Shown: positions 18,525 to 28,367 of the stretch, piece by piece
How the letters are laid out: every line of letters begins with the position of its first letter
How positions within the stretch are numbered: position 1 is the stretch's first letter
Assembly (NCBI GenBank): GCA_001839685.1
Contig: MLAK01001129.1
Span: forward strand, 1 to 31,827
Source: Tritrichomonas foetus
Lineage: Eukaryota > Parabasalia > Tritrichomonadida > Tritrichomonadidae
DNA: 31,827 bases
Direction of reading: 5' to 3'
The notes under the pieces: model-generated
What the model saw: only the letters and a program-made list of their open reading frames with translations
What the model was told of the DNA's origin: nothing
Database searches by the model: none
Program-made: the position numbers and the translations under genes

Positions 18525-19154
18525 TATAATTAGATAATATGTCTCTGCACTACGACCAAACTTGTAAAAGATTACTACTACATTTGGTCAATTCTAACGG
18601 AGAATTTGAATTTCCGGCTACACTTTGTGTTGTATTGCAGATGTATGCTGGGGAAAACAATGATTCATCTAAACAACTAAAAAAATTATGTCTTTAAATT
18701 AATTAATGGATCGTGCAGATGGCGATGGAATGCCACATGAGTATAATGGGAGGAAGTTTAAATTTTTATATTTATTCAGCTTATCGACACTTTAATTGCC
18801 ACCAATATTATATGTGCCACATAAGTTTTCTGTTCTTTCGATGGTAATGTTCATGAAAAGATCATTAATAGGACAAAAGCTGATATATTCATCATTATGA
18901 CCAAAAGTTAAGCAATTAATCCAACCCATTAGTAATCTTTTTCAAGTTTCGTTGTAATGCAGAGGTTGGCATTTCATTCCTTTAAAAGTTGGATGAAATT
19001 CACTTTTCACTTCACATTCTCATGAAAAGGTTTTTTTAGATGGTGTAAATACGATTATGAAAAAAATTTGTTTTGATAGAAGAAATAAAGAAAAAAAAAA
19101 AAAGAAAAGAAAGATTATCAGCAAATTACGGATCATCATTAATTGATAGTTCTT
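18525..19154. other. Degenerate repeat region right of the mariner
   Basis: No intact gene lies in these 630 bases. TCTGCACTACGAC (18544-18556) and GTTGTATTGCAGA (18629-18641) are one- and two-mismatch relatives of the 13-bp words at 16957-17003, again as an inverted pair. GTTGTAATGCAGA at 18951-18963 is another one-mismatch copy. An A-rich purine run at 19084-19112 precedes the Rab 3' end. The region reads as decayed repeat DNA split by the mariner. Confidence 0.55.
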
Positions 19155-19733
19155 TTAGCAGCATTTTTTGTTTGTAGGACCAACAGATGGCTTCACACCG
19201 ACAGGCGCTGGAGTCTTGATGCCCTTCCTATAGATTTGCGTGGCGACCTTTGTGAAAGCCTCGTTAATGTTTTCGCCGTTTTGTGCTGATGTTTCGAGGT
19301 AGTTGAGTTGGTGGTGTTGGGCAAACTGTTCGGCCTCGGCGAGTGTAACTACACGATTATCGGCAAGATCAGCCTTATTGCCGATTAAAATGCAAACTGC
19401 TGTCGGGTCGCAAAGAGAGTGAACGTCGTTGAGCCACATGTTGACGTCATCGAACGTCTTCCTTTCTGTGATATCGAATACGAGAATAACGCCGACGGCA
19501 TTACGGAAATAAGCTTTTGCGATTGACCTGAAACGTTCCTGTCCTGCTGTGTCCCAGATCTGGAGCTTGATTTGTTGGCCATCGACCTCGATAACTGTTG
19601 AATCGAATTCAACACCAATGGTTGACTGTGAATCGGACGAAAATGTATCTTCGACAAGACGTTTTAATATAGCGGTCTTTCCAACACCGCTGGAGCCGAT
19701 AATGATAAACTTAAAGCTTAAAGCTGTTGCCAT
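19155..19733 (-). CDS. Rab-family small GTPase
   Basis: The 192-residue protein has every Rab GTPase motif. The P-loop is GSSGVGKT (13-20), and switch I is STIGVEF with Thr38. WDTAGQERFRS has the catalytic Gln65 and the Rab-type RF sequence. NKAD (120-123) and ETSAQNG (148-154) bind guanine. The C-terminus KKCC is a double-cysteine geranylgeranylation site, placing it on membranes of vesicle traffic. Overall it is closest in feel to the Rab2/4/14 group, but I cannot fix the subfamily. The stop TAA runs into AAG, giving the TAAA polyadenylation word. A perfect 12-bp palindrome lies about 30 bases upstream of the ATG. Confidence 0.96.
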   Translation of the reverse strand: MATALSFKFIIIGSSGVGKTAILKRLVEDTFSSDSQSTIGVEFDSTVIEVDGQQIKLQIWDTAGQERFRSIAKAYFRNAVGVILVFDITERKTFDDVNMWLNDVHSLCDPTAVCILIGNKADLADNRVVTLAEAEQFAQHHQLNYLETSAQNGENINEAFTKVATQIYRKGIKTPAPVGVKPSVGPTNKKCC

Positions 19734-20345
19734 TTAATCCTTTTTTATTTCTGAAAATTGACAAATACTTTATCGAACTTCTGAACGATAAAGTATTCAA
19801 TTTTACCGATATTGCTTTTTATCTCAAAGGGCATAAATTCTCAATTTTGGGAACGAAAACCTTTAAAGATTCTTATTCGATTTATATTCCATTTTTGGTC
19901 AAAAAAAAATCAATGCAATCCCCAAGTTTTTGTGCTTTTTTCGGAGGAGATTAACGAGTGAAATGAAGTTATTGTGAGGGAATTTCTTTATATGTATGTC
20001 AATAAAGTTGTTTTGCTAGATGTTACTGAGGGTTTACTAAATAATTATATTCGTTAAATTTTCAACTCGAACACTTTGGTATTTTCCTGTTTGTTTGATT
20101 ATATGTACATATTTTTATTTATATTGAATCAGTAATTGTTCGTATATTTTAGTTATTTTGTGAATTTATTTATTGGATTATTTCATTATTAATTAATCAC
20201 GAATTAAAAGAGTATAATAAATCATAGAAGCCAAGATAATAGAATTATTATGTTATTTATATAATACAAACAATTTATTACGAATTCAATCAAATAGCGA
20301 TTTCATTATATTCATGGTATCAGATGATATCATTGGCGTATTAGA
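19734..20345. other. Intergenic region upstream of Rab, downstream of Sel1 gene
   Basis: These 612 bases contain the Rab promoter side, with the 12-bp hairpin at 19764-19797, and AT-rich DNA reaching the Sel1 gene stop. A plus-strand open stretch at 19727-19954 lacks ATG and overlaps the Rab start; I do not call it a gene. Confidence 0.5.
19764..19797. promoter_or_regulatory. 12-bp hairpin/palindrome upstream of Rab
   Basis: AATACTTTATCG (19764-19775) and CGATAAAGTATT (19786-19797) are exact reverse complements around a 10-base spacer. It lies 31-64 bases upstream of the Rab ATG. It could be a paired protein-binding site; no family is recognised. Confidence 0.5.
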
Positions 20346-23309
20346 TTATTTCTTGCTTTTGATTAACTTCTTTCTTTCTTTTTGTTCCTTTATACTTTGG
20401 TAATGTTTTCCTGGTACGAAAAAGTTTCTTTTAATTGGATTTGGAACATTAATCTTTGGTTTCGATTTTTTAACGGATTTCTGAGATTTGGATAGTTTCT
20501 TTAATGATGCAGGAGGCTCTATATTTTGAATTCTATCCCATAAAGCTGCTGATGCAAAGAATTCATTTGCATTTGTATCATTCTGTGTTGCAAACTGAGA
20601 CAAAAGATAAGCGTGACAGAGTTGGCCACCAGGATGTTTTTCTGCTGCAGCAATTCTGAACAATCTTTTTGCATCTTCTTCATCTTTTACAATCCATTTT
20701 CCTTCTAATTCACAGAGTCCAAAATTAACTTTACTTGATAGATCGCTTGCTGCTTTTTGTTTATAAATTTGTGACATCTCTATTAAATTTACTGTGTCGG
20801 CTCGTCGATAAACGAAATCATGATTTTTGGTTTCCCAATATAATCCACCTGAATCAAATGACTTCTTAAAGAAATCTAGTGCAATTAGCTCGTTTTTTTC
20901 AACCCCATCACCTCGAACGAGACAACATCCATAATTGAAGCACGCTGCAGGATCATCTTTCTCAGAAGCAGCAAGGAAACATGAAGCTGCAGTTGCAAGA
21001 TCTTTTTCTATACCACGGCCTTTTGCCAAGCACAGTCCATATGCAGTATTTGCGATTGGATTCTTTAATTCAGCTCCTTTCTTATAATATTGGATTGCTT
21101 CATTAATGTTTGAAGCTATTCCTTCACCATATTCAAGACAATGTCCATAATAAGCCATAGCTTTGGGATACTGTTGATCACATGATAATTTGAAGAGTTT
21201 GCAAGCTTCATTTACATCTTCTTGAACTCCATTTCCATAATAAAGGCAGATTCCAAGTGCACATTGTGCTTTTTTATATCCTTTTTCTGCAGACAAACGA
21301 TAAAGACGAATAGCTTCACTTAATTTTCTTCTTACACCCTCACCTTTTTCAAAACAAACACCAAGATAATACTGACCTATCGGATTTCCAAGTTCGTGTG
21401 ATTTTTTAAAGAGTTGAAAAGCTTCATTAGCATTTTGATCAACACATCGTCCCTTTAAAAAACATAAGCCGTAACACCAATGACCATCATCATCATTTTG
21501 TGCAGAGGATCTTCTAAAGTATTCAACTGCTTCTTCTTCAGATTGATCAACACCCAAACCTTTCAAAAGAAGACTAGCATAACAAAATTCTGCTTTTGCA
21601 TGTTTCTGATCTGCAGCTTCTTTAAAGTAATGTGCAGCAAACGCATAATCAGAACTTTCACCAATTCCGTCTCTTAAACAACAACCATAATGATATTGTC
21701 CATCAGAATAATTTTGTGCTGCAGCAATACGGAAATAATGAACGGCCTTTTTATGATTAATTTCTATTCCATTTCCATTTAAATAGCAACATCCAAGTGC
21801 GCAGAATGCAGCACTATGATTTTGTTCAGCTGCAAGTTTGTAATAACTTACAGCTTCTTCTTTATTCTCATGAATACCAATGCCTTTTAAGAGGCAATTA
21901 CCAAGTTGATATTGTGCTTCTGCGAATTGTTGATCTGCAGAAAGATGGAAAAACCTGACTGCTTCTTTTTCATCTTTATCTAAACCAATTCCATTTAATA
22001 AACAAAGTCCAAGACCACATTGTCCACCAGGATGAAGTTGTTCTGCTGATAACCGATAAAGTTCAGAAGCTTGCTTTTCATCTTTTTCTCTTCCAATCCC
22101 TTTTTCCAGACATTTCGCGTATTCATATTGACCACCAGGATGGCATGCTTTTGCAGATAGTTCAAAAGCATTTGCAGCCAATAATAGATGATTATCCCTG
22201 GCAGTATTAACCAGGTTGTAAAGTCCAACTTTCCACAAACCAGCAGGGTTATGTTTCAAAGATGCTTTGTAGAAATAATCGAAAGCAAGCGATAAATCTT
22301 TTGTCACTCCATCGCCCCTCTCATATAAAAGACCCGTCATATAACAAGCTTTTCCAGAGCCATATCTTGAAGCCATTTTAAAGTATTTTGCTGCTTCTTC
22401 ATTATTTTTTTCAACTCCTATTCCTTCATAAAGACATTTAGCATAATGATAACAACCATTCTCAGCCGACAAGTCAGCTGACTTTTTATAATACTTAACA
22501 GCTTCTTCAACGTTTTTAGGAACCACAATTCCCTCCATAAAGCACTGACCATATGAACATAGCCCATACTTATTATTTTGTTCAGCAGATTTTTTAAAAT
22601 ATTCATAAGCAGCTTGTCGATCAACTGGTACACCAATTCCTCTCATGAGACATTTTCCATAATACCATTGTCCTAGTGGGTTATTTTTGTCGGCTGATAA
22701 TTTACAATAGTTTGCGCCTTCTTCCAAATTTTGTGTAACGCCTCTCCCTTTTAATAAAAGTCTGCCATAAGCAAATTGGGAAAGGTGTTCATTTTTATCG
22801 GCTCCTTTTTTATAAAGAGCAGCAGCTTCTTCAAAATTTTGAGCAACACCTTCACCTATTTCCAAAAGTGTTCCATAATTATAATAAGCCTCCTCAATTC
22901 CGAGTCTCACTGCTTTTTCTAAATATGGTGCCGCAATAGCCGCTTGGTCTCTTACATCGATTAAAAAAACACCGTAGTTATTGAGTGCTGGCGGATTGCA
23001 ATGATCAGCTGCTATTTTGTAATATTTTTCTGCGATATCAAGATCCTTTGGGCAACCGACTCCTTTTTCTGAGTAGAAAGCGTACATGTGCATTGCTTGA
23101 ATATTTCCATTTTCCGCACCTAGCTTGAAATAATGGACCGCTTTTGTTACGTCTTGTTCAACTATTTCACCATTCAAATATAGATACCCGATATAATATT
23201 GCGAGTCAGCATCACCGTTATCTGCATATTCTTGAATTGTTTTTACTTGTGTGAGAGTTAAATCTTCTTCGATTTTTTCTTTCGGAGTGTATTTTGTGGA
23301 TTTTTTCAT
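20346..23309 (-). CDS. Sel1-repeat protein with about 25 repeats
   Basis: The 987-residue product is almost wholly Sel1-like (TPR-related) repeats of about 36 residues, running from about residue 31 to 920. The consensus is A-x-YxYGxCLLxGxGVxKDxxEAxxYYKxSAE. I count about 25 repeats, with weaker ones at positions 3, 10, 23 and 25. A Lys-rich tail of about 60 residues follows (KKLSKSQKSVKKSKPK and onward). Sel1 repeats form helical solenoids that hold protein complexes; SEL1 and related adaptors act in ER-associated degradation and signalling. No signal peptide or membrane segment is seen, so it is probably cytoplasmic. No catalytic domain is attached. TTCA directly precedes the ATG. It is divergent from the small acidic gene. 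Confidence 0.93.
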   Translation of the reverse strand: MKKSTKYTPKEKIEEDLTLTQVKTIQEYADNGDADSQYYIGYLYLNGEIVEQDVTKAVHYFKLGAENGNIQAMHMYAFYSEKGVGCPKDLDIAEKYYKIAADHCNPPALNNYGVFLIDVRDQAAIAAPYLEKAVRLGIEEAYYNYGTLLEIGEGVAQNFEEAAALYKKGADKNEHLSQFAYGRLLLKGRGVTQNLEEGANYCKLSADKNNPLGQWYYGKCLMRGIGVPVDRQAAYEYFKKSAEQNNKYGLCSYGQCFMEGIVVPKNVEEAVKYYKKSADLSAENGCYHYAKCLYEGIGVEKNNEEAAKYFKMASRYGSGKACYMTGLLYERGDGVTKDLSLAFDYFYKASLKHNPAGLWKVGLYNLVNTARDNHLLLAANAFELSAKACHPGGQYEYAKCLEKGIGREKDEKQASELYRLSAEQLHPGGQCGLGLCLLNGIGLDKDEKEAVRFFHLSADQQFAEAQYQLGNCLLKGIGIHENKEEAVSYYKLAAEQNHSAAFCALGCCYLNGNGIEINHKKAVHYFRIAAAQNYSDGQYHYGCCLRDGIGESSDYAFAAHYFKEAADQKHAKAEFCYASLLLKGLGVDQSEEEAVEYFRRSSAQNDDDGHWCYGLCFLKGRCVDQNANEAFQLFKKSHELGNPIGQYYLGVCFEKGEGVRRKLSEAIRLYRLSAEKGYKKAQCALGICLYYGNGVQEDVNEACKLFKLSCDQQYPKAMAYYGHCLEYGEGIASNINEAIQYYKKGAELKNPIANTAYGLCLAKGRGIEKDLATAASCFLAASEKDDPAACFNYGCCLVRGDGVEKNELIALDFFKKSFDSGGLYWETKNHDFVYRRADTVNLIEMSQIYKQKAASDLSSKVNFGLCELEGKWIVKDEEDAKRLFRIAAAEKHPGGQLCHAYLLSQFATQNDTNANEFFASAALWDRIQNIEPPASLKKLSKSQKSVKKSKPKINVPNPIKRNFFVPGKHYQSIKEQKERKKLIKSKK

Positions 23310-23719
23310 TGAATTTTATAGCCATAACGTATAAAATTGTCATATTTTGATGTATCATTAAACGTTCACCACACAAAAATTACTATTTGGTTTTATTTCA
23401 TAATGATATTGAATATTTCCATATTTTATCACTAAAATAAGGATAATTATATGTTTCCTTCATGATAGAATCTTTTCAAAGAAATATTATCAGATTCTGA
23501 ATATCATCAAAATTTAATTTCAATTTTTGTTGAATCATATAAAAAATAGTTATAATTGATGTCTCTTTATTTGATCATCATGTAGTAGTAGCCTATCATT
23601 GTCTGGTTATTAATTTTCTAATAATCGACCATTGGTTAACTAAATGCTTCTTAACCATAAATTGTGAATAAAAAATCTAACGAAAAATCATCAAAAAATT
23701 CTCAAACGAATATTCGTGA
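23310..23719. other. Divergent intergenic promoter region
   Basis: This 410-base AT-rich gap separates the Sel1-repeat gene and the 114-residue gene. ACGAATATTCGT (23706-23717) is a perfect 12-bp palindrome just before the plus-strand ATG, overlapping TCAAA at 23702-23706. No ORF or RNA gene is supported. Confidence 0.5.
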
Positions 23720-24064
23720 ATGAAAGGACTTTCGATTTGCAGACAAATAAACATCGAAGACATCACTGAACTTACCCCTCGACGAGGTGCCCAACTTGTC
23801 CACATCAAATTAAACAAGCCGCCCCAGCTCGAAGAAGTAGATTCAAAAATTTCTCAACTTGTCGACATTTTAATGATCCTCGAGCAAAGTTTGGATAAAC
23901 TTGAGCAGGAGTATTTCCAGGATGTTGCAGCAGACGACGATACGCTTTCCGATCAAGGAGATATCGACGAAAATTGGAACGCCCTCCACCAAGAATACAA
24001 CGAAGAAATTGACGATAAAGATATCGAATATGAAGCTTTATTGAAACGCTTCTCTTCGCAGTAA
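23720..24064 (+). CDS. Small acidic protein, unknown function
   Basis: The 114-residue product is strongly acidic in its second half. Residues 37-66 form an amphipathic, coiled-coil-like helix (VDSKISQLVDILMILEQSLD and onward), followed by Asp/Glu-rich stretches at 68-83 and 94-103. There is no signal, membrane segment or known motif. Codon use is less AT-biased than the flanking DNA, and a TCAAA initiator-like word lies 14-18 bases before the ATG, so I believe it is a real gene. It may be a subunit of a larger complex, but no family is recognised. Confidence 0.7.
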   Translation: MKGLSICRQINIEDITELTPRRGAQLVHIKLNKPPQLEEVDSKISQLVDILMILEQSLDKLEQEYFQDVAADDDTLSDQGDIDENWNALHQEYNEEIDDKDIEYEALLKRFSSQ

Positions 24065-25846
24065 TTCCTTTGTTAGTAAAATTTATAGCATTATCCGATT
24101 CTACTTAATTTTTATTTTTCTCTATTGCATCATGCCTATCGTATTTTATTCAATACTTTTTCTTCCAAATCATCACTTTTTGCTATGTGAAAAATCATTC
24201 AATTAATGATTTCAAGAATTTTTTGAAAACAATAAACATCTTTATAAAGGCATTGTTTCCCAAAGATTACAAAAAACTCCGGAATTTCTCAAAAAACATC
24301 AAACTATGCATTAATTTAGATTATTAATGTAGTGATTCACTTTCCCCGAATTCTGAGTGTGATGGTTCTTTCTTTAGAGACATATTTTCTTAGTTCATCA
24401 AATCTTTCATATAGAATTCCTTATTTTCGATCTCATAAAGAACGAAGCCTAATTGTATGGGTAAAATATTTACAAAGAATTAAATATTGGATTCTTATTT
24501 ATAATTCGATGATGTGTCCTTCTTGTTCTTATTCAAACTAAGTAGGCTCTTATTTCATGAAACATAATATCGGAAGGTTAATAGAATTTTTTCTTTCACC
24601 CCATTCGACAACAATCATTTCATGAAACAGAATAATGGTACTTTTATCAATGTGAATATATTTTTTTACGTTTTCAAGCTTATCTGTAGTAATTCATATT
24701 AATGTTCAGTCAGGCATGATGTATTTATGTCGAAACAGACACCACTTAACTATAATGAACTTTCCTATTTCTCATAATTTCAGCTTAAAGAACCATATTG
24801 TAAACTATCTTCTTTAAATTTAAGAGTGATGGATGTTTTACTGGATTTTGTAATTCTTGAAATACTGAGAACATTAAGAGTAGCAATTCCCGATTTCATA
24901 TATCCAATGATATTTTTCACAAATCAGGAATTGTTATTGCAGATGTCTTAATTTTGATCAATTAATTAATTTTACTCACGAGATGTCCAGAATTATTCAT
25001 GGTGTTATCTTCACATTGTCTATCAGGAAATCTTTCTTCAAAGCTGATATTTAGTTGTTTTTTGTGCTCATCCAAGTGGAGCTTGTTTAAATTTTTCCAT
25101 GAATTGGTTTCTTGCCAACAATTTTCCTTTACATTTAAACTCACGAGTAATGCTGCATGTAGAATCATCGCTTCAACAAGTAGAATCGATTCGGTATCAT
25201 ACTGGAATCTTTCTCTATATCATGGACAATAAATTGATAAATCTGCCTTAATCAATGTTGAAATCTTTTTTATGGTGGGTTAATGGTTCAATCAATTGAA
25301 AACATATTCAATTAAAAAATTGCAATAAAATTCGCAGTATACTATCCCTTCAATTGGAAAAATGAGAAGTGCATGATCAAATAGTGTTTTCTGTTCAAAG
25401 ATATGTGTCTGGAATTAGTGGTATAAGTTAGAAAATACTTATTCTCAAAGCTAGATAAAGGAGATATGAATCTAATTATTAATCTCAAGGTATTGAATAT
25501 TACTAGATTTGTTGTGAATTACAAAAATCACACAATTAGCAAAAATCTCTTCTTTTTGAGTTTCTGCTCATCTTTTCGTTTCAATATATGAATAAGAACT
25601 TTTTAGCCACAATCAATTCTGTGAAAAAAGTGGAAAAAAAAGTAAAAATTAGAAAAAAATTCCGGATAGAAAAATTTACAATTATGGTGTGGCACCTTAA
25701 GCCAAATCAGTAAAGTTAAAAACATAGGAGTTATGGTCATTCATTTTGAATGAATTCTGAGACATATTTTTCAATATGTATAAATTCACATAAAAATAGA
25801 ATTTTAGAATAGAAGCATATAAATAAACATATCAGAAATTCTACCT
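24065..25846. other. Gene-poor AT-rich tract with coding-like fragments
   Basis: No intact gene is seen in nearly 1.8 kb. Two stretches look more coding-like than their surroundings: a plus-strand frame of about 58 codons ending at 24950, and the minus-strand fragment listed at 24962-25215. The remainder is AT-rich sequence without repeats I can define. Confidence 0.5.
24962..25215 (-). pseudogene. Coding-like fragment, unrecognised
   Basis: This minus-strand frame stays open for about 84 codons. An ATG at 25168 begins a 68-residue part. The translation has balanced charged and aromatic residues (ENCWQETNSWKNLNKL, FEERFPDRQCEDN), unlike random AT-rich translation. In-frame stops bound it on both sides. 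No family is recognised. It may be the surviving piece of a dead gene or a small gene. Confidence 0.25.
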
Positions 25847-26155
25847 CTAAAAAATTTGGCACAAGCGAATCGAAAATTCGTCATCCTCATCAATATCCTC
25901 ATCCCATTTCTGCTTCGCCACCAGCATAAAATCGGCAAGTGGCAAAGGCGGGTCGAATTCTTTTCGGCTGACAACGCTTCTGAGCGAGTGGCGGACTCTG
26001 TCGATCTCTTCGTCTGTTCGATTATCGGTTCGAGTGACTTGAAATGGCTTGGATTGAGATGAAAATGCGACATCAGCAATAAAGGGTTTATAGCCTTCAA
26101 TTAAATCATCACCATCGGAAATATAATTGTCAGGATCAGGCGTAGAATAGCTCAT
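25847..26155 (-). CDS. Small conserved-looking hypothetical protein
   Basis: The 102-residue product is acidic and hydrophilic, with no signal or membrane segment. Notable parts are DPDNYISDGDD (7-17), a likely helical TDEEIDRVRHSLRSVVSRKE (47-66), PPLPLADFMLVAKQKW (69-84) and DEDIDEDDEF. The DNA is richer in G and C than the gene-poor tract on both sides. TCAAA (26164-26168, minus strand) lies eight bases before the ATG. These points favour a real gene. I do not recognise the family. Confidence 0.65.
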   Translation of the reverse strand: MSYSTPDPDNYISDGDDLIEGYKPFIADVAFSSQSKPFQVTRTDNRTDEEIDRVRHSLRSVVSRKEFDPPLPLADFMLVAKQKWDEDIDEDDEFSIRLCQIF

Positions 26156-28367
26156 ATCTCTTGTTTGAGGATATTTGTGGTAACTTTTTCAATTGTAATC
26201 TGGTCTGATAAAAATCACATCTTGATTTCTTTCAAGAGATTGATATGTATAATTTGGCAAATATTGGAGGCATGTAAATAGCCATCTAGATGCTGAAATC
26301 ATTACTCACAGAAAACAAAAAAGAAGAGTCAATGAATGGTTCCAATCAAACCGATTCCATTGGCAATTTTTTTAAGTGAATCTAACCAACAGAAAATCTC
26401 TCCCAAGTAATCTTGGTAAAAAAAATACAAAGTTACCAAAAGAAGCACAAGAACAAAGTAAGAAAATCTAGATAAAATAGTCATCAAAATGAATAGCAAG
26501 TCGAAAATAAACAACAACAAGAAAATGTAACATGCTTGATTTTGCAAAAACTATCTTTTTCTCGTAAAACTCCAATTTATTGAAGTAAAATGTATGTATA
26601 TGTGTTATTCATCATACTGCACATCTGTTCTAGCAATTTTTAAATAATTGAACCAGGATATCTCTGTGTTTGAACTCCTCTAAGTACACAACTATCTAAG
26701 TTGAGAAAGAAAGAACCTAAACATATTTATCAATTGAACCAAATTCGATCAGCTGTTTTATAGTTTACACATGGAAATAATCTCTAATCCACACCATTAA
26801 GCTCCTATTATCCAAAGATTTGGAATATAGAATAACTCGGGGAAATCTTTCAGAATTAGAGAAGCAACAAAGAATATGATAAAATTGTGGAAATGTGTAA
26901 TAGATGTCTTAACTCATTTGGGAAATTTGGAGCGAAAGATGTTATTAGTTCTTTGCAAAACAACTATTATGTAACAATTCCGAAGGGAAAAAACTATAAT
27001 CTATTATATAAACATTATATATCTCGTGAGTTAGTTAAATTTATTATATTTTCTGAAATAACGACATGAGAAGAAATATTTTCATGTTAGAAAAGCAGCT
27101 CTAAATGAGGGAGTAAATATTTTTCCCATAAGAATTAGGAATATGTAAAGGTTATAAATAAAGAATCTGATAAACGCTTTATCAGTATTCAAACTATTGA
27201 AGGTTCTCCAATAGAAACACATAGAAATACTTTTTAGAGTATACAAAGATATATATACACTTTTCAAATAACATTTAATACGACCTTGTGATATGCTTTT
27301 TCAAGAATATATTCATGAATTATGATATATAAACTACAACTAATGGATAATAAATGTTTTGAACACAGTTACAACACTCTATATTGTGTGAATGTGTCCT
27401 TATCTTCAACAGCAAATAGATACATCACTCTTGAAATCATTAGTTTCATGAAATTGAAACATGAATAAAATAATTCATCAAAGAGATATCGATTAAGATT
27501 AATTGAAATAAAAAATTAACAAAAGAACATAAAGAAATGAAAAGAAACACTACACAACATAGGAGTAGACAAAAGTAAAGAGAAACGAGAAAGTGATCAA
27601 AAAGAAAACCTAGACTCAGAATCCGAAGAGATTTTATGTGAAAAAAGAAAGAAGAGAATAGTTACGAACAATTACCAAAAGATAACTAACATAAAACTTA
27701 AACAATCAAATAAATCTAAATAGAAAAAATATGAAATGAGACTTATCGACAACATTAATCTGTGATATTCATAATTTTTTAAAAGAAGAAAAATACTCAA
27801 AATAAATCCAAAATGCAGAGTTTTAGTTTTTATAATTGTCTTTATGATTTAATAATTCAGAGCAAGTTTCAATATCTCCAGTAGAAGAAGCAAATAACAT
27901 TTTTTATTTATAAAACCTGTCAATGATTGATTAATAATTCTACATCCTCTTAACCAAATATATATAAATGCAGTTTTGTCATCATTTCCAGTATCTGCTT
28001 CAGAAAAACATCAAATATGATTACCCCTGAAGTACATGTTAACACAAAAACGAATTCAAAGAGAGATAGCCGATAATTTTCTTCATTTTCAATGTATATG
28101 GACAATAGTATACCAACCATGTAATAACGATATCTCTTCTAATTTCTCAATATTTAATTTCCTATTTTCATTTAATTTCTTTTCATCTCTCTATTTTATT
28201 TTCTAATTTCTCGAAATATCTAATACATCTTATGATTTAAATCAATTCATCACCTTGACTCTTTCATTTTAAAGAAGAAAAACTGGAATTTCACACCAGA
28301 AAAACTTCAAAAATAAGATATTTTTATTTATCAAACACAAAAAAAGAAAAAAAGAAACAAAAATGAT
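26156..28367. other. Gene-poor tract with decayed plus-strand coding traces
   Basis: No intact gene is seen in 2.2 kb. Between 26887 and 27723 one plus-strand frame shows markedly fewer stops than the other two; it is listed as a pseudogene. Minus-strand frames at 26329-26547 and 27082-27267 lack convincing starts. The final 400 bases, up to the PLD-like gene stop, are AT-rich and featureless. Confidence 0.5.
26887..27723 (+). pseudogene. Decayed gene remnant, family unknown
   Basis: The frame starting at positions 1 modulo 3 reads like protein, interrupted by about ten stops over 279 codons. Open pieces are about 26887-27066, 27140-27235, 27322-27465 and 27541-27720. Around 27061-27135 a different plus frame is the open one, as after paired frameshifts. 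In 27361-27720 the favoured frame has three stops, against thirteen in each of the other two plus frames by my count. The last piece is charged and Lys-rich and ends KLKQSNKSK. No motif is recognised. The AT-rich composition makes this a tentative call. Confidence 0.35.

Noticed and set aside
19727..19954. Plus-strand open frame with a vaguely BTB-like segment (TDIAFYLKGHKF)
   Set aside because: It has no ATG, starts inside the Rab start codon on the opposite strand, and its first part is the 12-bp palindrome. The resemblance is too short to support a gene.
24332..24541. Plus-strand 69-residue frame
   Set aside because: Starts at GTG and has no recognisable motif or promoter word. The translation is what AT-rich DNA gives.
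26329..26547. Minus-strand hydrophobic 72-residue frame with possible membrane helices
   Set aside because: It starts at TTG. The hydrophobic residues come from T-rich minus-strand DNA (Phe, Leu, Ile), a common artefact in such sequence.
27684..27696. ACTAACATAAAAC, resembling the trichomonad intron branch/3' splice word
   Set aside because: The motif needs a following AG at fixed distance and a matching 5' site; neither is present.
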